DNA of 64,000 nt from Advenella sp. S44 (GCF_002810445.1 NZ_NEXS01000011.1:248001-312000), one strand, 5' to 3'; positions 50,390 through 60,692 are shown, numbered from the stretch's first letter. The notes: generated by a model from the sequence alone, not told the origin. Numbers and translations: made by a program.

Positions 50390-52132
50390 TCAGACAGTCG
50401 GTTGGGCTCCATTGGGACGCGTAAGATATGCAAGACGCAATATCGCGTCTCGGTCCTTCTGTTTTTCAGCATCGGAAAGCATCGCCCAGTCCACCAGCGA
50501 AGGATGCAAACGCCGGCGATCATCGCGCTGGGCGCCATAGCGCCAGCCTGCCAGGTAACGTTGTGCCATCCAGCGTCTGTGCTCCACCTGCGCCAGCATC
50601 TGCACCTGATCGTCAGTCAATGACAAGGTTTCCTGCAGGCCAGCTCCACGCTCCTGCGTGACGGCCAGATTCCCGCACATAGCCAGCTTGTAAGCAATAT
50701 GATCGGCCTGCGCACGATTCGCGTTCCTGGCCTCTTCGTTCAAGTGGTCCCACGATTGCTTGTAGGCCTCGCTTTCGCTGACCGAGCCCTGCGGCGGTGC
50801 AAGTTGCTGCAGATAGTCTTCGTGAATGCTGCGAGCCGTGATATCCAGGCGTTCCTGGGTAATCAGCTCCACCTGGCACACCGATTCCAGGCTGCCAAAA
50901 AAGGTAAGGCGGTTCAGTTTTCTCTGCCGCGACCGCAGCAGTGCATTCAGGCCATCATTGTGATAATTCAATGCGAATACGCGAAATGCAGCCGCCGGCG
51001 TCGCGTGCAATATTTCCAGCGACAGTTTCAGATTGGCCGAATCGTCGTCGAATGCGACAATCACGATGGGGATAAGACGGTCCGGTGGATCAATGACGAA
51101 CTCATTCAGGATATGATCATAGGCGCCATCAAACGTCATATATTTTATGGACGACACCATTGCCGCACCAGGATACTCGGCAGCCAGTTGCCTGCCGGTC
51201 CGCTCGGCGTCGGCGCCATACACGATGATATCGGGCGAGGCCGGGTTGATCGTATGCATTACCTGCAGCGCCTGTACCAGCAAGGCTTTGGCCGTGTCTC
51301 CGGTGCCAAAGATAATCAGCCGAAAGACAGTATCTGGGTCGCGCATAGGCTGGGCATACTCATATGCAAGCCGCGAAAAAAACTGCCGCGCAATCATCTG
51401 ATGATGATTGAAGAACCGCAGGTCAATTCCGTTTTTCTTTTCATCTTCAAAGTAGTCCGATTGCTGAAGCATGGCGCTGACTTTGGCGTTGCCTATATGC
51501 AGGAAACAACGCACCTGATACTTCTCCGGATGCTTTTGCGTGATCTGATGCAGCGCCCGTACCACGTTGATGGTGGTCTGCTCTTTGTTCAGAAAACAAA
51601 TCATAAATCGCGCGCTGCGAATCCCAGCATCCTGCAGCACCGCGCGTTGCGTACCATCGCCAAAATAAACCAGATGGCCGTCGCGCCGCAGCGCCCCCGC
51701 ATTGCTGTGATCTTCATTCAGCTCAATAGCCACCCCCGTTGTATCGTGGGTGCGCTTCAGATCGCCCAGCAATGCCTGGCCCTTTTGGTTGATACCAATT
51801 ACCAGTATCTGGTTGCGCTTGAACAGTAGTCGGAACTGGGTGTAGTACTCAACAAAGAGCTTTTGGGCGATCCGGTACATCCCGGCCAGCAACGCGAGCG
51901 TTACCACGATTTTGACTAATGTCAGTTGCCATGGCAGGTTTTCCGGCGGCAATGACGACGATACGGGATCCGAGCCCATCAACGTTCGTAGTGTTCGATA
52001 CAGTCTTTCGGGTAGATAAAGCCATTCATTGATCTGTGGGTAATGTTGCCCCAGCCCGCTCCAGGTCAGCACGATGACAGCGAGCCCGCCCAGCATGACC
52101 AGAATGCTTTTGGTGCGGCGAGATAGTTTCAT
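50390..52132 (-). CDS. Two-helix membrane protein with NAD-binding (TrkA-N-like) folds and C-terminal RyR domain
   Basis: The order in 580 residues is: membrane helix 1 (about 9-27), a short extracytoplasmic loop, helix 2 (about 69-88), a TrkA-N/RCK-like Rossmann domain (about 108-230; ILVIGINQKGQALLGDL), a second Rossmann-like domain (about 268-395; RLIIFGTGDTAKALLVQAL) and a RyR domain (about 512-565; EHRRWMAQRYLAGWRYG, HPSLVDWAMLSDAEK). The layout recalls a two-helix potassium channel with its RCK domain, but the loop between the helices has no TVGYG-like filter, so ion conduction is not shown. The ATG follows the TAA of the TIR gene directly, with GGAG inside that gene, so the two are coupled. 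Function is unknown; a membrane effector or sensor of nucleotide signals is my inference. Confidence 0.85.
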   Translation of the reverse strand: MKLSRRTKSILVMLGGLAVIVLTWSGLGQHYPQINEWLYLPERLYRTLRTLMGSDPVSSSLPPENLPWQLTLVKIVVTLALLAGMYRIAQKLFVEYYTQFRLLFKRNQILVIGINQKGQALLGDLKRTHDTTGVAIELNEDHSNAGALRRDGHLVYFGDGTQRAVLQDAGIRSARFMICFLNKEQTTINVVRALHQITQKHPEKYQVRCFLHIGNAKVSAMLQQSDYFEDEKKNGIDLRFFNHHQMIARQFFSRLAYEYAQPMRDPDTVFRLIIFGTGDTAKALLVQALQVMHTINPASPDIIVYGADAERTGRQLAAEYPGAAMVSSIKYMTFDGAYDHILNEFVIDPPDRLIPIVIVAFDDDSANLKLSLEILHATPAAAFRVFALNYHNDGLNALLRSRQRKLNRLTFFGSLESVCQVELITQERLDITARSIHEDYLQQLAPPQGSVSESEAYKQSWDHLNEEARNANRAQADHIAYKLAMCGNLAVTQERGAGLQETLSLTDDQVQMLAQVEHRRWMAQRYLAGWRYGAQRDDRRRLHPSLVDWAMLSDAEKQKDRDAILRLAYLTRPNGAQPTV

Positions 52133-55100
52133 TTATGGTTGCTCCTGCATGTTTTCTTGCATGTTTTTCTGCGCCTGTCCAAGCAGGGCCAGGGTTTTGT
52201 GCCTGACACTTTGATCCGTTACCCTGGACAGCTGCAGGCGGGTCATGCGTATCAGGCTGTTGGCGACAAAAGCAGTGTCTTTATTCCGACTGAAATATAC
52301 GGCAAGCGCAGCCCGCGCTAACGGGTGAAAGCGCCAATAGTTATAGATCAAGCGCAATTGCTCTACATTGCGTATGGGAAGTTGTTTTTCAATATAAGCT
52401 GTCAGCGGCACCGAAGAGTCCGGTACCAGAGGACGAATGTACGGATCCTGAAAGAACCATGATTCAGGGCGCTGCGCCACCGTCGGCGCATCGATCACTG
52501 CCGCTGCGTCATTGTCATACCGTTTGCTAAAGTAAACTTCACTTTGGTCGGCCAGCTCCTGCACCGGACCGAGCAAGGCATCGGGCACCGCCCAAACATT
52601 CAAGACTGCCTGATTGCTGCGCGCATCCAGCGTGAGGATATCTTTACCATTGGGCAATAGCACCACGTCGTTTATGCGGCTGATGGCAAATGGCATCACA
52701 ACGGGCATTCCGGTTTTGGTGTCATACATGGCAATGCCCTTGTCATTGCGCATATCCAGCGGATCCGATGCGAAAAGCACTTTGCCGTCCCGGGAAAATT
52801 CCAAATAGCCGCCCGCCGCATCATTTCTTATTTTTTGTCCGATGGCCTGCTTGCGCTCCAGGTTCCACAAGCGGATATATTTATTGTCTTCGGCCATGGC
52901 CAGCATATTGCCGTCCGGGCTCAATTGCGCCTTCGGCGTATCTCCTGAAGTCGGCAGCGTCAGACGGCTGACAAAATCTTTCAGATCATACAACTGGGCC
53001 TTGCCGTTGAAAAAAGCCAGCATGTATTTATTGTCTGGCGTGAAATAGGCGCCCTTGAGCTCTGTCTGCTCCCGGTGCAGCACCTGACCGTTGCCAACAT
53101 GCTGCACTCGCCACTGGTTTGGCGCTTCCAGAACCAGAATGGTCGACAAGTCAGCAGACAGTTTATATTTCTCATTTTTACGCAGTCCAAAAGTCTGCAA
53201 GCGTTTCCCAGACTCTATTTCCCAGATGGCCATTTTATGGTCGTCCACCCGGGAGGACACTTTGCGGCCATCATGACTGAACGATATCACGCCTTTGACC
53301 GACAAGGGTTTGCCCAGCGGTTTGCCTGTTGTTGCACGATAAAATCGCAATGTACTCACCCCCTGCTCGGGAACAGAAATGGCGTAGATATAGTCCTGTT
53401 CGCTGGCAACGCCAAATCGGTCAATCTGCTCCGGGTTGTGTATGAAGTTTGTGAGTTTGCCTGTGCCAGCCAGCGCGGCGTACTGCAGGTTATGGCTATT
53501 TTTTTTCAGAACCGCAACGCCTTTGCCATCTGGCATGGCGCGAAATGACAACAGATCAGATCCCAGATTCAATTGCGAGCGTAATAATGGCGGTGCCAGA
53601 TCGGTGACCAGAAAAAATATCCCCTCCTGATTTTCCACCCGTTGTGTGAGATCGGGCGACGCATTGGCCACCTCATCACGCAGCATGGCAGACAGGCTAA
53701 CACCCGCGTCACCAGAGGCCACCGGCGCATTGCTGTTCATATCGTATACCGTGTAGTTACTCTGCCAGACCGCGACAAAAAACTCTCCGTCTTCGGGGAA
53801 GTAAACATCTTCGGCAATCGGCTGGACAGCCACTTTGGCAATCTGGCTATCGTCGCGCCGCAAGTCAATATGGTAAAGACCGTTGGTCGCACGAACAAAC
53901 ACATGGCGTGCATCCGGACTGAACCTTACCCAGATAATGCCGGCCGGCACCACATAATCCCTTGCCTGCTGCAGTTTCCCATCAACATCCACGGGATACA
54001 CGCGCACACGGTTGTCATTGTCCTCAGTTTCGTGAAAGGCAATGGCGTTGCCCTGGGGAGCGAACAGCACGCGTTGGGTATTGCCGCCCTCGCGTTGTCG
54101 CTCCGGCGCCTGATCGACGACGGTTTGCCCATCTTGCATATTGAACAGTATTGACTTGATGTACTGCATCTTGCCGCCGACGACATGCCAGCCCTGGATG
54201 ACCAGCCATCTGCCATCCGCAGCCGGCGCAAAAGAGACGATACGCAAATCGTCGGGCGCTTCAAAAACCGTCTCTTGCGGCTTGCCATCCTGCCATTTTG
54301 CGATGGTGTTGTCCGCCGTCATAAAGTACAGCGCGTTCTGGCCGTCAAATGCAAGCTTCGAAAAGGCGTTGGCCTTGGCATCAGTCAATATGGCATGCCG
54401 CTTTTGCGTGTATGCATCCCATATCTGCAGGCTGCGCTGCTCGTTCGACGTCGCATTAAGCGCCGCAATCCAATGGCCGTCGGGGCTGAATACGGGGGTT
54501 GAATCAAGCCGGGGCATTGGCGTCATGCCGTTCTGGCGCATCAGCATCGATTGCAGGTATAGCGCGGTCCGTTCGTTACCGTAGCGTGCGGCGGCCGCCA
54601 TATACGCGGCTCCTTCCCCCACTTCCCGTTGTTCAATCTTGTTCAGGCCAGACAGAAACAAGGAGCGTGACAGCATGGTTTGCGCAGCATTGCGCTCTGT
54701 CCAGGCATATATACCCAGCGCCATCGCCATGACAGCCAGCATCCCAATCACAACCGCAATCCGCTTGACCAGCTTCGTGCGCCGCCTGGCCTTGGCCAGT
54801 TGATAGGCCTGATCTCGCTGCGTCAAATCACCCAGTGGCACATCAAGCACACCGGCAATGATCTTTAGCTTGGCCAGGTCAAGCCGATCCTTGTAGGCCT
54901 GAACGCGACGCTCCACTTCCTTTCGGGAAAGCGTTTTATCACTCTGTAAAGATTGCCGATACGCTTCGGGCGTCGTAAAACCCTGTTCCGTTGTACCGGG
55001 CAGGCGAACATCTGCAGCAATGGGCTCCTGGCTCACACTGTGATCGATATTGCCCGATTCGTCCACGCGATAACGCAGCACCTCAGGAAAACATTGTTGT

Positions 55101-55516
55101 GCGGAAGACTCGGCGCCGTATTCCGGCTCGCCCGCAAGAATCAGCGCAATAATCCGATTGCCCTTGCCTGTTTGCTTGAACCGGCGCAATTCCTGGCTGA
55201 CATAGACCGAACGAGCCGACTGCGGCGAGCTCAGATAAACAAGGTAGGAGGAGGCGTCCAGTGCGGCCGTCAGTGCCGAAGTTAAATTGGCGCTGGCCGA
55301 CAATTCCTTCTCGTCCTGGAAGACAGGATAGATTTGTGCCGCAATCGGGTTGCCAGCACGATTGGGCCGGCCAACCAGCTCGGCAGGCACTTCATAGGTT
55401 TCAAGTTCGTGATGCAGCCAGTCTGCCCATTTGCGACCCTCCTGTCTGTTATCAGCGTGGCTGTAACTGATAAACGCCGCATAGGCCAGCCGGTTATCTG
55501 CCGTTTCTTCATTCAT
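52133..55516 (-). CDS. TIR domain-transmembrane-beta-propeller protein
   Basis: The 1127 residues start with a TIR domain (about 10-150): FISYSHADNR forms the first strand, IYPVFQDEKELSAS the BB-loop region and SSPQSARSVYVSQELRRF the helix with a glutamate (Glu109) where NAD-cleaving TIR domains keep their catalytic residue. A linker region leads to one membrane helix (about 250-271, RIAVVIGMLAVMAMALGIYA). Then a long WD40-like beta-propeller region (about 320-1010) with repeats such as FSPDGHWIAALN, LSPDGNMLAMAEDNKYIRLW and FSRDGKVLFAS, and a helical C-terminus. The RyR-domain gene follows without a gap. No known defence gene is adjacent. A signalling or immune role is inferred from the TIR domain and its partner. 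Confidence 0.88.
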   Translation of the reverse strand: MNEETADNRLAYAAFISYSHADNRQEGRKWADWLHHELETYEVPAELVGRPNRAGNPIAAQIYPVFQDEKELSASANLTSALTAALDASSYLVYLSSPQSARSVYVSQELRRFKQTGKGNRIIALILAGEPEYGAESSAQQCFPEVLRYRVDESGNIDHSVSQEPIAADVRLPGTTEQGFTTPEAYRQSLQSDKTLSRKEVERRVQAYKDRLDLAKLKIIAGVLDVPLGDLTQRDQAYQLAKARRRTKLVKRIAVVIGMLAVMAMALGIYAWTERNAAQTMLSRSLFLSGLNKIEQREVGEGAAYMAAAARYGNERTALYLQSMLMRQNGMTPMPRLDSTPVFSPDGHWIAALNATSNEQRSLQIWDAYTQKRHAILTDAKANAFSKLAFDGQNALYFMTADNTIAKWQDGKPQETVFEAPDDLRIVSFAPAADGRWLVIQGWHVVGGKMQYIKSILFNMQDGQTVVDQAPERQREGGNTQRVLFAPQGNAIAFHETEDNDNRVRVYPVDVDGKLQQARDYVVPAGIIWVRFSPDARHVFVRATNGLYHIDLRRDDSQIAKVAVQPIAEDVYFPEDGEFFVAVWQSNYTVYDMNSNAPVASGDAGVSLSAMLRDEVANASPDLTQRVENQEGIFFLVTDLAPPLLRSQLNLGSDLLSFRAMPDGKGVAVLKKNSHNLQYAALAGTGKLTNFIHNPEQIDRFGVASEQDYIYAISVPEQGVSTLRFYRATTGKPLGKPLSVKGVISFSHDGRKVSSRVDDHKMAIWEIESGKRLQTFGLRKNEKYKLSADLSTILVLEAPNQWRVQHVGNGQVLHREQTELKGAYFTPDNKYMLAFFNGKAQLYDLKDFVSRLTLPTSGDTPKAQLSPDGNMLAMAEDNKYIRLWNLERKQAIGQKIRNDAAGGYLEFSRDGKVLFASDPLDMRNDKGIAMYDTKTGMPVVMPFAISRINDVVLLPNGKDILTLDARSNQAVLNVWAVPDALLGPVQELADQSEVYFSKRYDNDAAAVIDAPTVAQRPESWFFQDPYIRPLVPDSSVPLTAYIEKQLPIRNVEQLRLIYNYWRFHPLARAALAVYFSRNKDTAFVANSLIRMTRLQLSRVTDQSVRHKTLALLGQAQKNMQENMQEQP

Positions 55517-55546
55517 ATTAGCGTGTGCTGACCGGTCTAAGCCCTG

Positions 55547-55575
55547 GTTTTACTTTAGATCTGTCTCCCAGACAA
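55547..55575 (-). promoter_or_regulatory. Candidate promoter of the TIR/RyR operon
   Basis: On the minus strand TTGTCT (55570-55575) and TAAAAC (55547-55552) are 17 bp apart, each matching four of six consensus bases. The start would be near 55540, about 25 nt before the ATG. It is weak, as might be expected for a tightly controlled system, and unproved. Confidence 0.35.
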
Positions 55576-55680
55576 TAGGCGATGGCCCGGTTTACCGCAA
55601 AATGATGTATCGGATTGTGAATTCGACATGGGACACGCAAGATGAGGGCGGGTGACCGGAGCGGACCTGCGAATGCGCCT

Positions 55681-55801
55681 GTTCGCAAGTCCGCGTTGCG
55701 TATTCGCAAGCCACTTTCTTTATGTGTAGCCCGCCGTCCCTGTGCGCAAATTCGCCTTCACTGTTTGCATGCCCGCCTTGCTTATCCGCCATCCTTTTAC
55801 C
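55681..55801. repeat. Degenerate 21-bp tandem repeat, five to six units
   Basis: Between the TIR gene and maeB the plus strand repeats a 21-bp unit: 55681-55699 (19 bp), 55700-55720, 55721-55741, 55742-55762, 55763-55783 and a partial copy to about 55801. Typical copies are GTTCGCAAGTCCGCGTTGC and GTTTGCATGCCCGCCTTGC; the shared core is GCAAGCCCGCCTT. The period being a multiple of three leaves frames open on both strands, but these are repetitive and look non-coding. The rest of the 345-bp gap has no gene. Confidence 0.7.
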
Positions 55802-55861
55802 GACATACCGCCGATTCGGGTGCAAACACAGACGAAATACCGCAGCAAACAGCCCTGGCGA

Positions 55862-58153
55862 TCAGCCTTCGACGCGATTGGCGTCAATGACGGTAAGCGC
55901 AGCCATATTGACGATACGCCGTACCGTCGAGCTGGACGTCAGAATATGCACGGGGGCATTAACGCCTAGCAGGAAGGGCCCAACCGCCACATTGCCCCCA
56001 GCCACGGTCTTGAGCAAGTTATAAGCAATATTGCCCGAGTCGACATTCGGGCAGACCAGCAGGTTGGCCGATCCTTTCAAGGTCGAAGATGGCAGAATGC
56101 GTTCGCGCAACACTTCGTTGAGTGCGCAATCGCCATGCATTTCACCGTCAACCTCAAGCTCAGGGTCTTGAGCACGTACCAGTTCCAGCGCACGCCGCAT
56201 TTTGTCGCCCGAGGCCGAGCTACCTGAACCAAAGTTCGAGCGCGACAGCAATGCCACCTTGGGCACGACATCCATCTGTGCCAGTACCCGCGCTGCTTCC
56301 AAGGTATATTCGGCAATCTGCTCCGCAGTCGGATCGTCGTTGATATGGGTATCGACCAATGCCACCATACGCTGATCCAGCAGCAGAATATTCATGGCCG
56401 CATACGAAGTCGTGCCCGGTTTTTTACCGATCATCTGGTCAACAAAACGCAAATGCTCATGATAGGAGCCGACCGTGCCGCAGATCATGCCATCGGCATC
56501 GCCAACATGAACCATCATGGCGCCGATCAATGTCAGGCGGCGGCGCATTTCCACGCGCGCCATCTCCTTGGTGATGCCACGGCGACACATGACCTCCCAG
56601 TAATTGGTCCAGTATTGATGAAAGCGGGAATCAAACTCGGGATTAGTCACTTCCACATCTTCGCCCAGCTTTAAGCGCAAGCCGTATTTTTCAATACGGG
56701 CCAGCAGCACGGACGGACGCCCCACCAAAATCGGGCGTGCCAGTTTCTCATCGACAACAACCTGTACGGCGCGCAATACGCGTTCGTCTTCGCCTTCAGT
56801 AAATACAATGCGCGCCTTGCCGCCGTCGCGGACAATTTGTTTGGCCGATGCAAACAGCGGCTTCATGAAAGCGCCTGAATGATACACAAACTGCTGCAGT
56901 TTTTCGGCATAGGCTTCCAGGTCATCCAGCGGACGTGTTGCCACACCGCTTTCCATGGCTGCCTTGGCCACAGCGGGCGCGACCCGGACAATCAGGCGGG
57001 GATCAAAAGGCTTGGGAATCAGGTATTCCGGCCCGAACGACAAGTCATATCCACCATAGGCGGTGGCAACCACATCGCTGATTTCTTCTTTGGCCAGTCC
57101 CGCGATTGCATAGACCGCTGCTTTTTCCATTTCCCGCGTGATTGTGGTTGCGCCCACATCCAGCGCGCCGCGAAAAATATACGGGAAGCACAATACGTTA
57201 TTGACCTGGTTGGGAAAATCAGAGCGACCGGTAGCCATGACCACATCGTCACGCGCGGCCATGGCCACGTCCGGCATAATTTCCGGATTCGGATTGGCCA
57301 GCGCCAGAATGAGCGGGCGTGCCGCCATGGTTTTGACCATCTCTGGCTTGAGGACGCCACCGGCGGACAAGCCCAGGAATACATCGGCGCCTTCGATCAC
57401 ATCGGCCAGCGTGCGATGCTCTGTTTTCTGCGCAAAGCGCTTCATTTCCGGGCCCATGGGGGTATCGCGCCCCTCATAGACCACACCATCGATGTCTGTC
57501 ACAAATATATTTTCCAGCGGCAGGCCCAGATCCACCATCAGATCCAGACACGCCAGCGCTGCGGCGCCTGCCCCGGAGGACACCACCTTCGCAGTTGAAA
57601 TATCCTTGCCGACCACCGTCAGACCATTGATAAATGCGGCAGCAACGGTAATCGCGGTGCCATGCTGATCATCATGAAATACCGGAATGCTCATGCGCTC
57701 GCGCAGTTTGCGCTCCACCTCGAAACACTCGGGCGCCTTAATATCTTCAAGGTTAATGCCGCCAAACGTGGCCTCAAGCCCTGCAATGATTTCCACCAGC
57801 TTATCCGGATCCGTCTCATTGATTTCGATATCGAAAACATCCAGGCCGGCAAATTTTTTGAACAGCACTGCCTTGCCTTCCATGACCGGCTTGGAGGCCA
57901 GCGCGCCGATATTTCCAAGGCCAAGCACCGCAGTGCCGTTACTGACGACGCCGACCAGATTGCCACGCGACGTGTAGCGGAACGCATTTAACGGATCGGC
58001 CACGATTTCTTCACAGGCGGCGGCGACTCCCGGCGTATACGCCAGCCCAAGGTCCCTTTGGGTGACCAGCGGCTTGGAAGCCGTAATGGAAATTTTGCCT
58101 GGCACAGGAAATTCGTGATAATCCAAAGCAGATTGGCGATCGATGGTACTCAT
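55862..58153 (-). CDS. maeB: NADP-dependent malic enzyme with phosphotransacetylase-like domain
   Basis: It converts malate to pyruvate and CO2, giving NADPH. The 763 residues contain an N-terminal malic domain ([33 protein letters not shown]), an NAD(P)-binding domain ([27 protein letters not shown]) and a C-terminal phosphotransacetylase-like domain (about 430-763) that in MaeB is regulatory. I used ATG 58153 (AGGAGG upstream), not the longer frame to 58201. A LysR gene is transcribed in the opposite direction. Confidence 0.95.
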   Translation of the reverse strand: MSTIDRQSALDYHEFPVPGKISITASKPLVTQRDLGLAYTPGVAAACEEIVADPLNAFRYTSRGNLVGVVSNGTAVLGLGNIGALASKPVMEGKAVLFKKFAGLDVFDIEINETDPDKLVEIIAGLEATFGGINLEDIKAPECFEVERKLRERMSIPVFHDDQHGTAITVAAAFINGLTVVGKDISTAKVVSSGAGAAALACLDLMVDLGLPLENIFVTDIDGVVYEGRDTPMGPEMKRFAQKTEHRTLADVIEGADVFLGLSAGGVLKPEMVKTMAARPLILALANPNPEIMPDVAMAARDDVVMATGRSDFPNQVNNVLCFPYIFRGALDVGATTITREMEKAAVYAIAGLAKEEISDVVATAYGGYDLSFGPEYLIPKPFDPRLIVRVAPAVAKAAMESGVATRPLDDLEAYAEKLQQFVYHSGAFMKPLFASAKQIVRDGGKARIVFTEGEDERVLRAVQVVVDEKLARPILVGRPSVLLARIEKYGLRLKLGEDVEVTNPEFDSRFHQYWTNYWEVMCRRGITKEMARVEMRRRLTLIGAMMVHVGDADGMICGTVGSYHEHLRFVDQMIGKKPGTTSYAAMNILLLDQRMVALVDTHINDDPTAEQIAEYTLEAARVLAQMDVVPKVALLSRSNFGSGSSASGDKMRRALELVRAQDPELEVDGEMHGDCALNEVLRERILPSSTLKGSANLLVCPNVDSGNIAYNLLKTVAGGNVAVGPFLLGVNAPVHILTSSSTVRRIVNMAALTVIDANRVEG

Positions 58154-58265
58154 GGGCAGTAGCCTCCTGAAGAATAGATTCTTCAAGCAGTGTAGGTCCA
58201 CTTTATAAGTAAATTATTTTGAATTATGATACTGATATATCAAATACCTTATATCTGGTTAAACT

Positions 58266-59252
58266 TTGAACACTCCCACCGCAGATATCCTTGAGCACCG
58301 GCTGGCCGGGCGCCTCAAAATGCGCCATCTCACTTTGCTGCTACACATCGGTGAACTGGGTGCATTAACCCGCGTGGCCCAACACATGGGCACCAGCCAG
58401 CCAGCCGTTACACACGCACTGGCTGAACTGGAGGATATGTTCGGTGTTGCTCTGTTTGAGCGCACCGGACGCGGCATGACCCCCACCGCTGCCGGACAGG
58501 TGCTGCTGGCGCGGGCCCGCTCCATGATTAATGATGTCAGCGCGCTTTCGCGTGAAATGGTGGCGGTCAATGCAGGCCGCGTTGCCCATCTGCACGTGGG
58601 CGCCATTCCATTTATCCCGGGCCAAATGCTTTCCGCCGCCCTTGAGAATACCGTGTCTGCTCGCCAGCGCATGACAGTGACAATTCACGATGGAACCAGC
58701 CGCAGCCTGATGACCATGTTAAGAGAGCATGCGCTGGATTTTGTCATCGGGCGCGCCTCGGCTTCAATGGACATGACCGGTTTACAGCAAGAGGTACTCT
58801 ATTACCAGTCTCCGCGCCTGATTACCAATCGAGAACTGGCGGCGCGACTTGGCCAGCGCCGCCCTGACTGGCGCCATCTGGCGGAACTTGACTGGATTCT
58901 TGAGCCGGCCCCCGCGCCACTGCGCGAGCAGGTGGCCGATATGTTCCTGAGTGCCGGTGTGGTTCCGCCGCAGCCGTTGATAGAAAGCCTTTCAGCCAAA
59001 CTGACAGGCGAGATTATTGCTGCCCGCGGCCATGTGGTGTCCATCGTTCCCAACGATATTGCAGAAGAATTGGTTCGTATTGCGGGCGTCGCCGTAGTGC
59101 CATGGTCATTGCAGTGGGCGCTATCGCCCATTGCCCTGTTCAGCCTGAAAGACCGGAACACGCGGGAGGTTGATCTGCGTTTTACTCAATCGCTCAAGCG
59201 CTATTGTGAAAAGCACCGCTCTGCCTATTCTCAGGAACGGTATCAGTATTGA
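58266..59252 (+). CDS. LysR-family regulator divergent from maeB
   Basis: The 328 residues hold a winged helix (about 18-78; KMRHLTLLLHIGELGALTRV, TSQPAVTHALAELEDMFGVALFERT region) and an effector domain. The start is taken as TTG 58266, which keeps the full helix; an ATG at 58320 would cut it. The short palindrome TGATATATCA (58233-58242) lies in the 112-bp divergent region with maeB. Control of maeB is possible but LysR genes of this type often act elsewhere. Confidence 0.85.
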   Translation: MNTPTADILEHRLAGRLKMRHLTLLLHIGELGALTRVAQHMGTSQPAVTHALAELEDMFGVALFERTGRGMTPTAAGQVLLARARSMINDVSALSREMVAVNAGRVAHLHVGAIPFIPGQMLSAALENTVSARQRMTVTIHDGTSRSLMTMLREHALDFVIGRASASMDMTGLQQEVLYYQSPRLITNRELAARLGQRRPDWRHLAELDWILEPAPAPLREQVADMFLSAGVVPPQPLIESLSAKLTGEIIAARGHVVSIVPNDIAEELVRIAGVAVVPWSLQWALSPIALFSLKDRNTREVDLRFTQSLKRYCEKHRSAYSQERYQY

Positions 59253-59299
59253 ACTGGAATCGATCACATCACGGGCTGCACACCGACCCGGCAGGCGGA

Positions 59300-59632
59300 T
59301 TAGTTGCCTGACGGGCGCCGGGCCTGCATCGGACGCAATGCCACCAATTCCGACTCCAGCGCATCCACGCGACGCAGCAAGTTAAGCACCAGCGCCACGC
59401 CGTCAGCATTCAACTCAAAGTCCTCGCGCAGCCGGCGGGCCTTGCGCGCCATGACAATACATTCGGAATAAAACATGTCGGAGCCGCCGTGTCCGCTGAC
59501 AGGCGAGAGCACGCCGGTTTCAACCAGGTCCATGATATCGGCTTCGCTCAGTCCCGAGACGGCCGCCACATGCTGCAGCGAACACAGCTCGTCCTGATTC
59601 AGCCAGATCGTTTCGGTGATCTGTATACTCAT
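59300..59632 (-). CDS. cbpM: Chaperone modulator CbpM
   Basis: The 110-residue MerR-like helical protein inhibits the J-domain protein CbpA. The pattern [21 protein letters not shown] and [19 protein letters not shown] is that of CbpM. Its start overlaps the cbpA stop by four bases, the usual arrangement. Confidence 0.9.
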   Translation of the reverse strand: MSIQITETIWLNQDELCSLQHVAAVSGLSEADIMDLVETGVLSPVSGHGGSDMFYSECIVMARKARRLREDFELNADGVALVLNLLRRVDALESELVALRPMQARRPSGN

Positions 59633-60579
59633 GATTGGTCTCCTGCAAAGCGCTGCCGATGCGGCTCAAATGCCGAGGACGCGGCAGCAAGTTCGGTATA
59701 TAAGGCTTTTTCGCGCTCGGTGACCGTTGCGGGTACTTCAATTGTGATGACGGCATACAGATCGCCCTGTACGCCGCCGCTGCCCGGCATACCTCTTTTT
59801 GACAGGCGCATTTTGCGTCCGGCGACGGTACCGGGCGGAATGGTCAAGGCGACCGGACCGCCCAGCGTGGGAATTTCTACTGTCGTGCCCAGCACGGCCT
59901 CCCACGGCGCCAGCGGCACTTGCAGCGTAAGATCGTTTCCGTCGAGCTGAAAATACCGGTGCGGCTGCAACTTCATTGTGACAAATAGGTCGCCGGGCTG
60001 ACCGCCATTCATACCCTGACCACCCTTGCCCGCCAGCCTGAGCCGCTGCCCATCGGCCGCGCCCTTGGGAATCCGGATTCGGAACGTTTTGGGAACACGA
60101 TGCAAGAGACCCTGCGCATCATAATCCGGAACCGCGACCGAGATTTCCGTTTCCGCCCCGTTATAAACCTGCTCCAGCGTCACCGGCATGGTGAATTCAA
60201 ACGTTTCTCCGTGCCTTGGACGACGGGCGTAATTGGCGGCACCCTCGCGCTGCGCCTCGGCGAACGCCTTGAGTAAATCGGACAGGTCGACATCGGAAAA
60301 ATCACCGGTTGATTCATGAAAGTGCTGCTGCCACTGGTTCGGCGGCACAAAGTCATCGCCCGGCTGGTGTCGACCAAGATCATCATAGGCCGCGCGCTTT
60401 TCCGGATCCTTGAGCGTGGCATAGGCCTCGGCAACTTCCTTGAATTTATTCTCGGCATCCGGTTCCTTGGACACATCGGGATGATATTTGTGAGCCAGGC
60501 TTCGATATGCCTTGCGGATATCAGCCTCAGTTGCATCGCGCTCCAGGCCCAGGACCTTGTAATAGTCAACGTATTTCAT
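59629..60579 (-). CDS. cbpA: DnaJ-family co-chaperone CbpA
   Basis: This co-chaperone of DnaK has 316 residues: J domain (about 1-68; [23 protein letters not shown] in YHPDVSK), a Gly/Phe-poor linker and two C-terminal substrate-binding beta domains; there is no zinc-finger region, which separates CbpA from DnaJ. ATG 60579 with AGGTG upstream is preferred over a GTG two codons earlier. Confidence 0.93.
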   Translation of the reverse strand: MKYVDYYKVLGLERDATEADIRKAYRSLAHKYHPDVSKEPDAENKFKEVAEAYATLKDPEKRAAYDDLGRHQPGDDFVPPNQWQQHFHESTGDFSDVDLSDLLKAFAEAQREGAANYARRPRHGETFEFTMPVTLEQVYNGAETEISVAVPDYDAQGLLHRVPKTFRIRIPKGAADGQRLRLAGKGGQGMNGGQPGDLFVTMKLQPHRYFQLDGNDLTLQVPLAPWEAVLGTTVEIPTLGGPVALTIPPGTVAGRKMRLSKRGMPGSGGVQGDLYAVITIEVPATVTEREKALYTELAAASSAFEPHRQRFAGDQS

Positions 60580-60692
60580 TTGCACCTGCCGGTATCAATG
60601 TCATTACGAATTTGCTGAATCGATTTTAACAAGTATTTGCTGCTGCGCCATCTCGGGCGATCAACCTTGCCGGCAAGGAAATCACCATTGTT

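Noticed and set aside
50699-51829. 376-codon frame antisense to the RyR-domain gene
   Set aside because: No motif, no ribosome site, and the minus-strand frame shows clear domains over the whole length.
55681-55801. CRISPR array at the 21-bp repeats
   Set aside because: Units are adjacent with no unique spacers and no cas genes are present.
55592-55890. Small proteins encoded by frames across the 21-bp repeats
   Set aside because: Frames are open on both strands only because the period is a multiple of three; no ribosome site and no conserved start.
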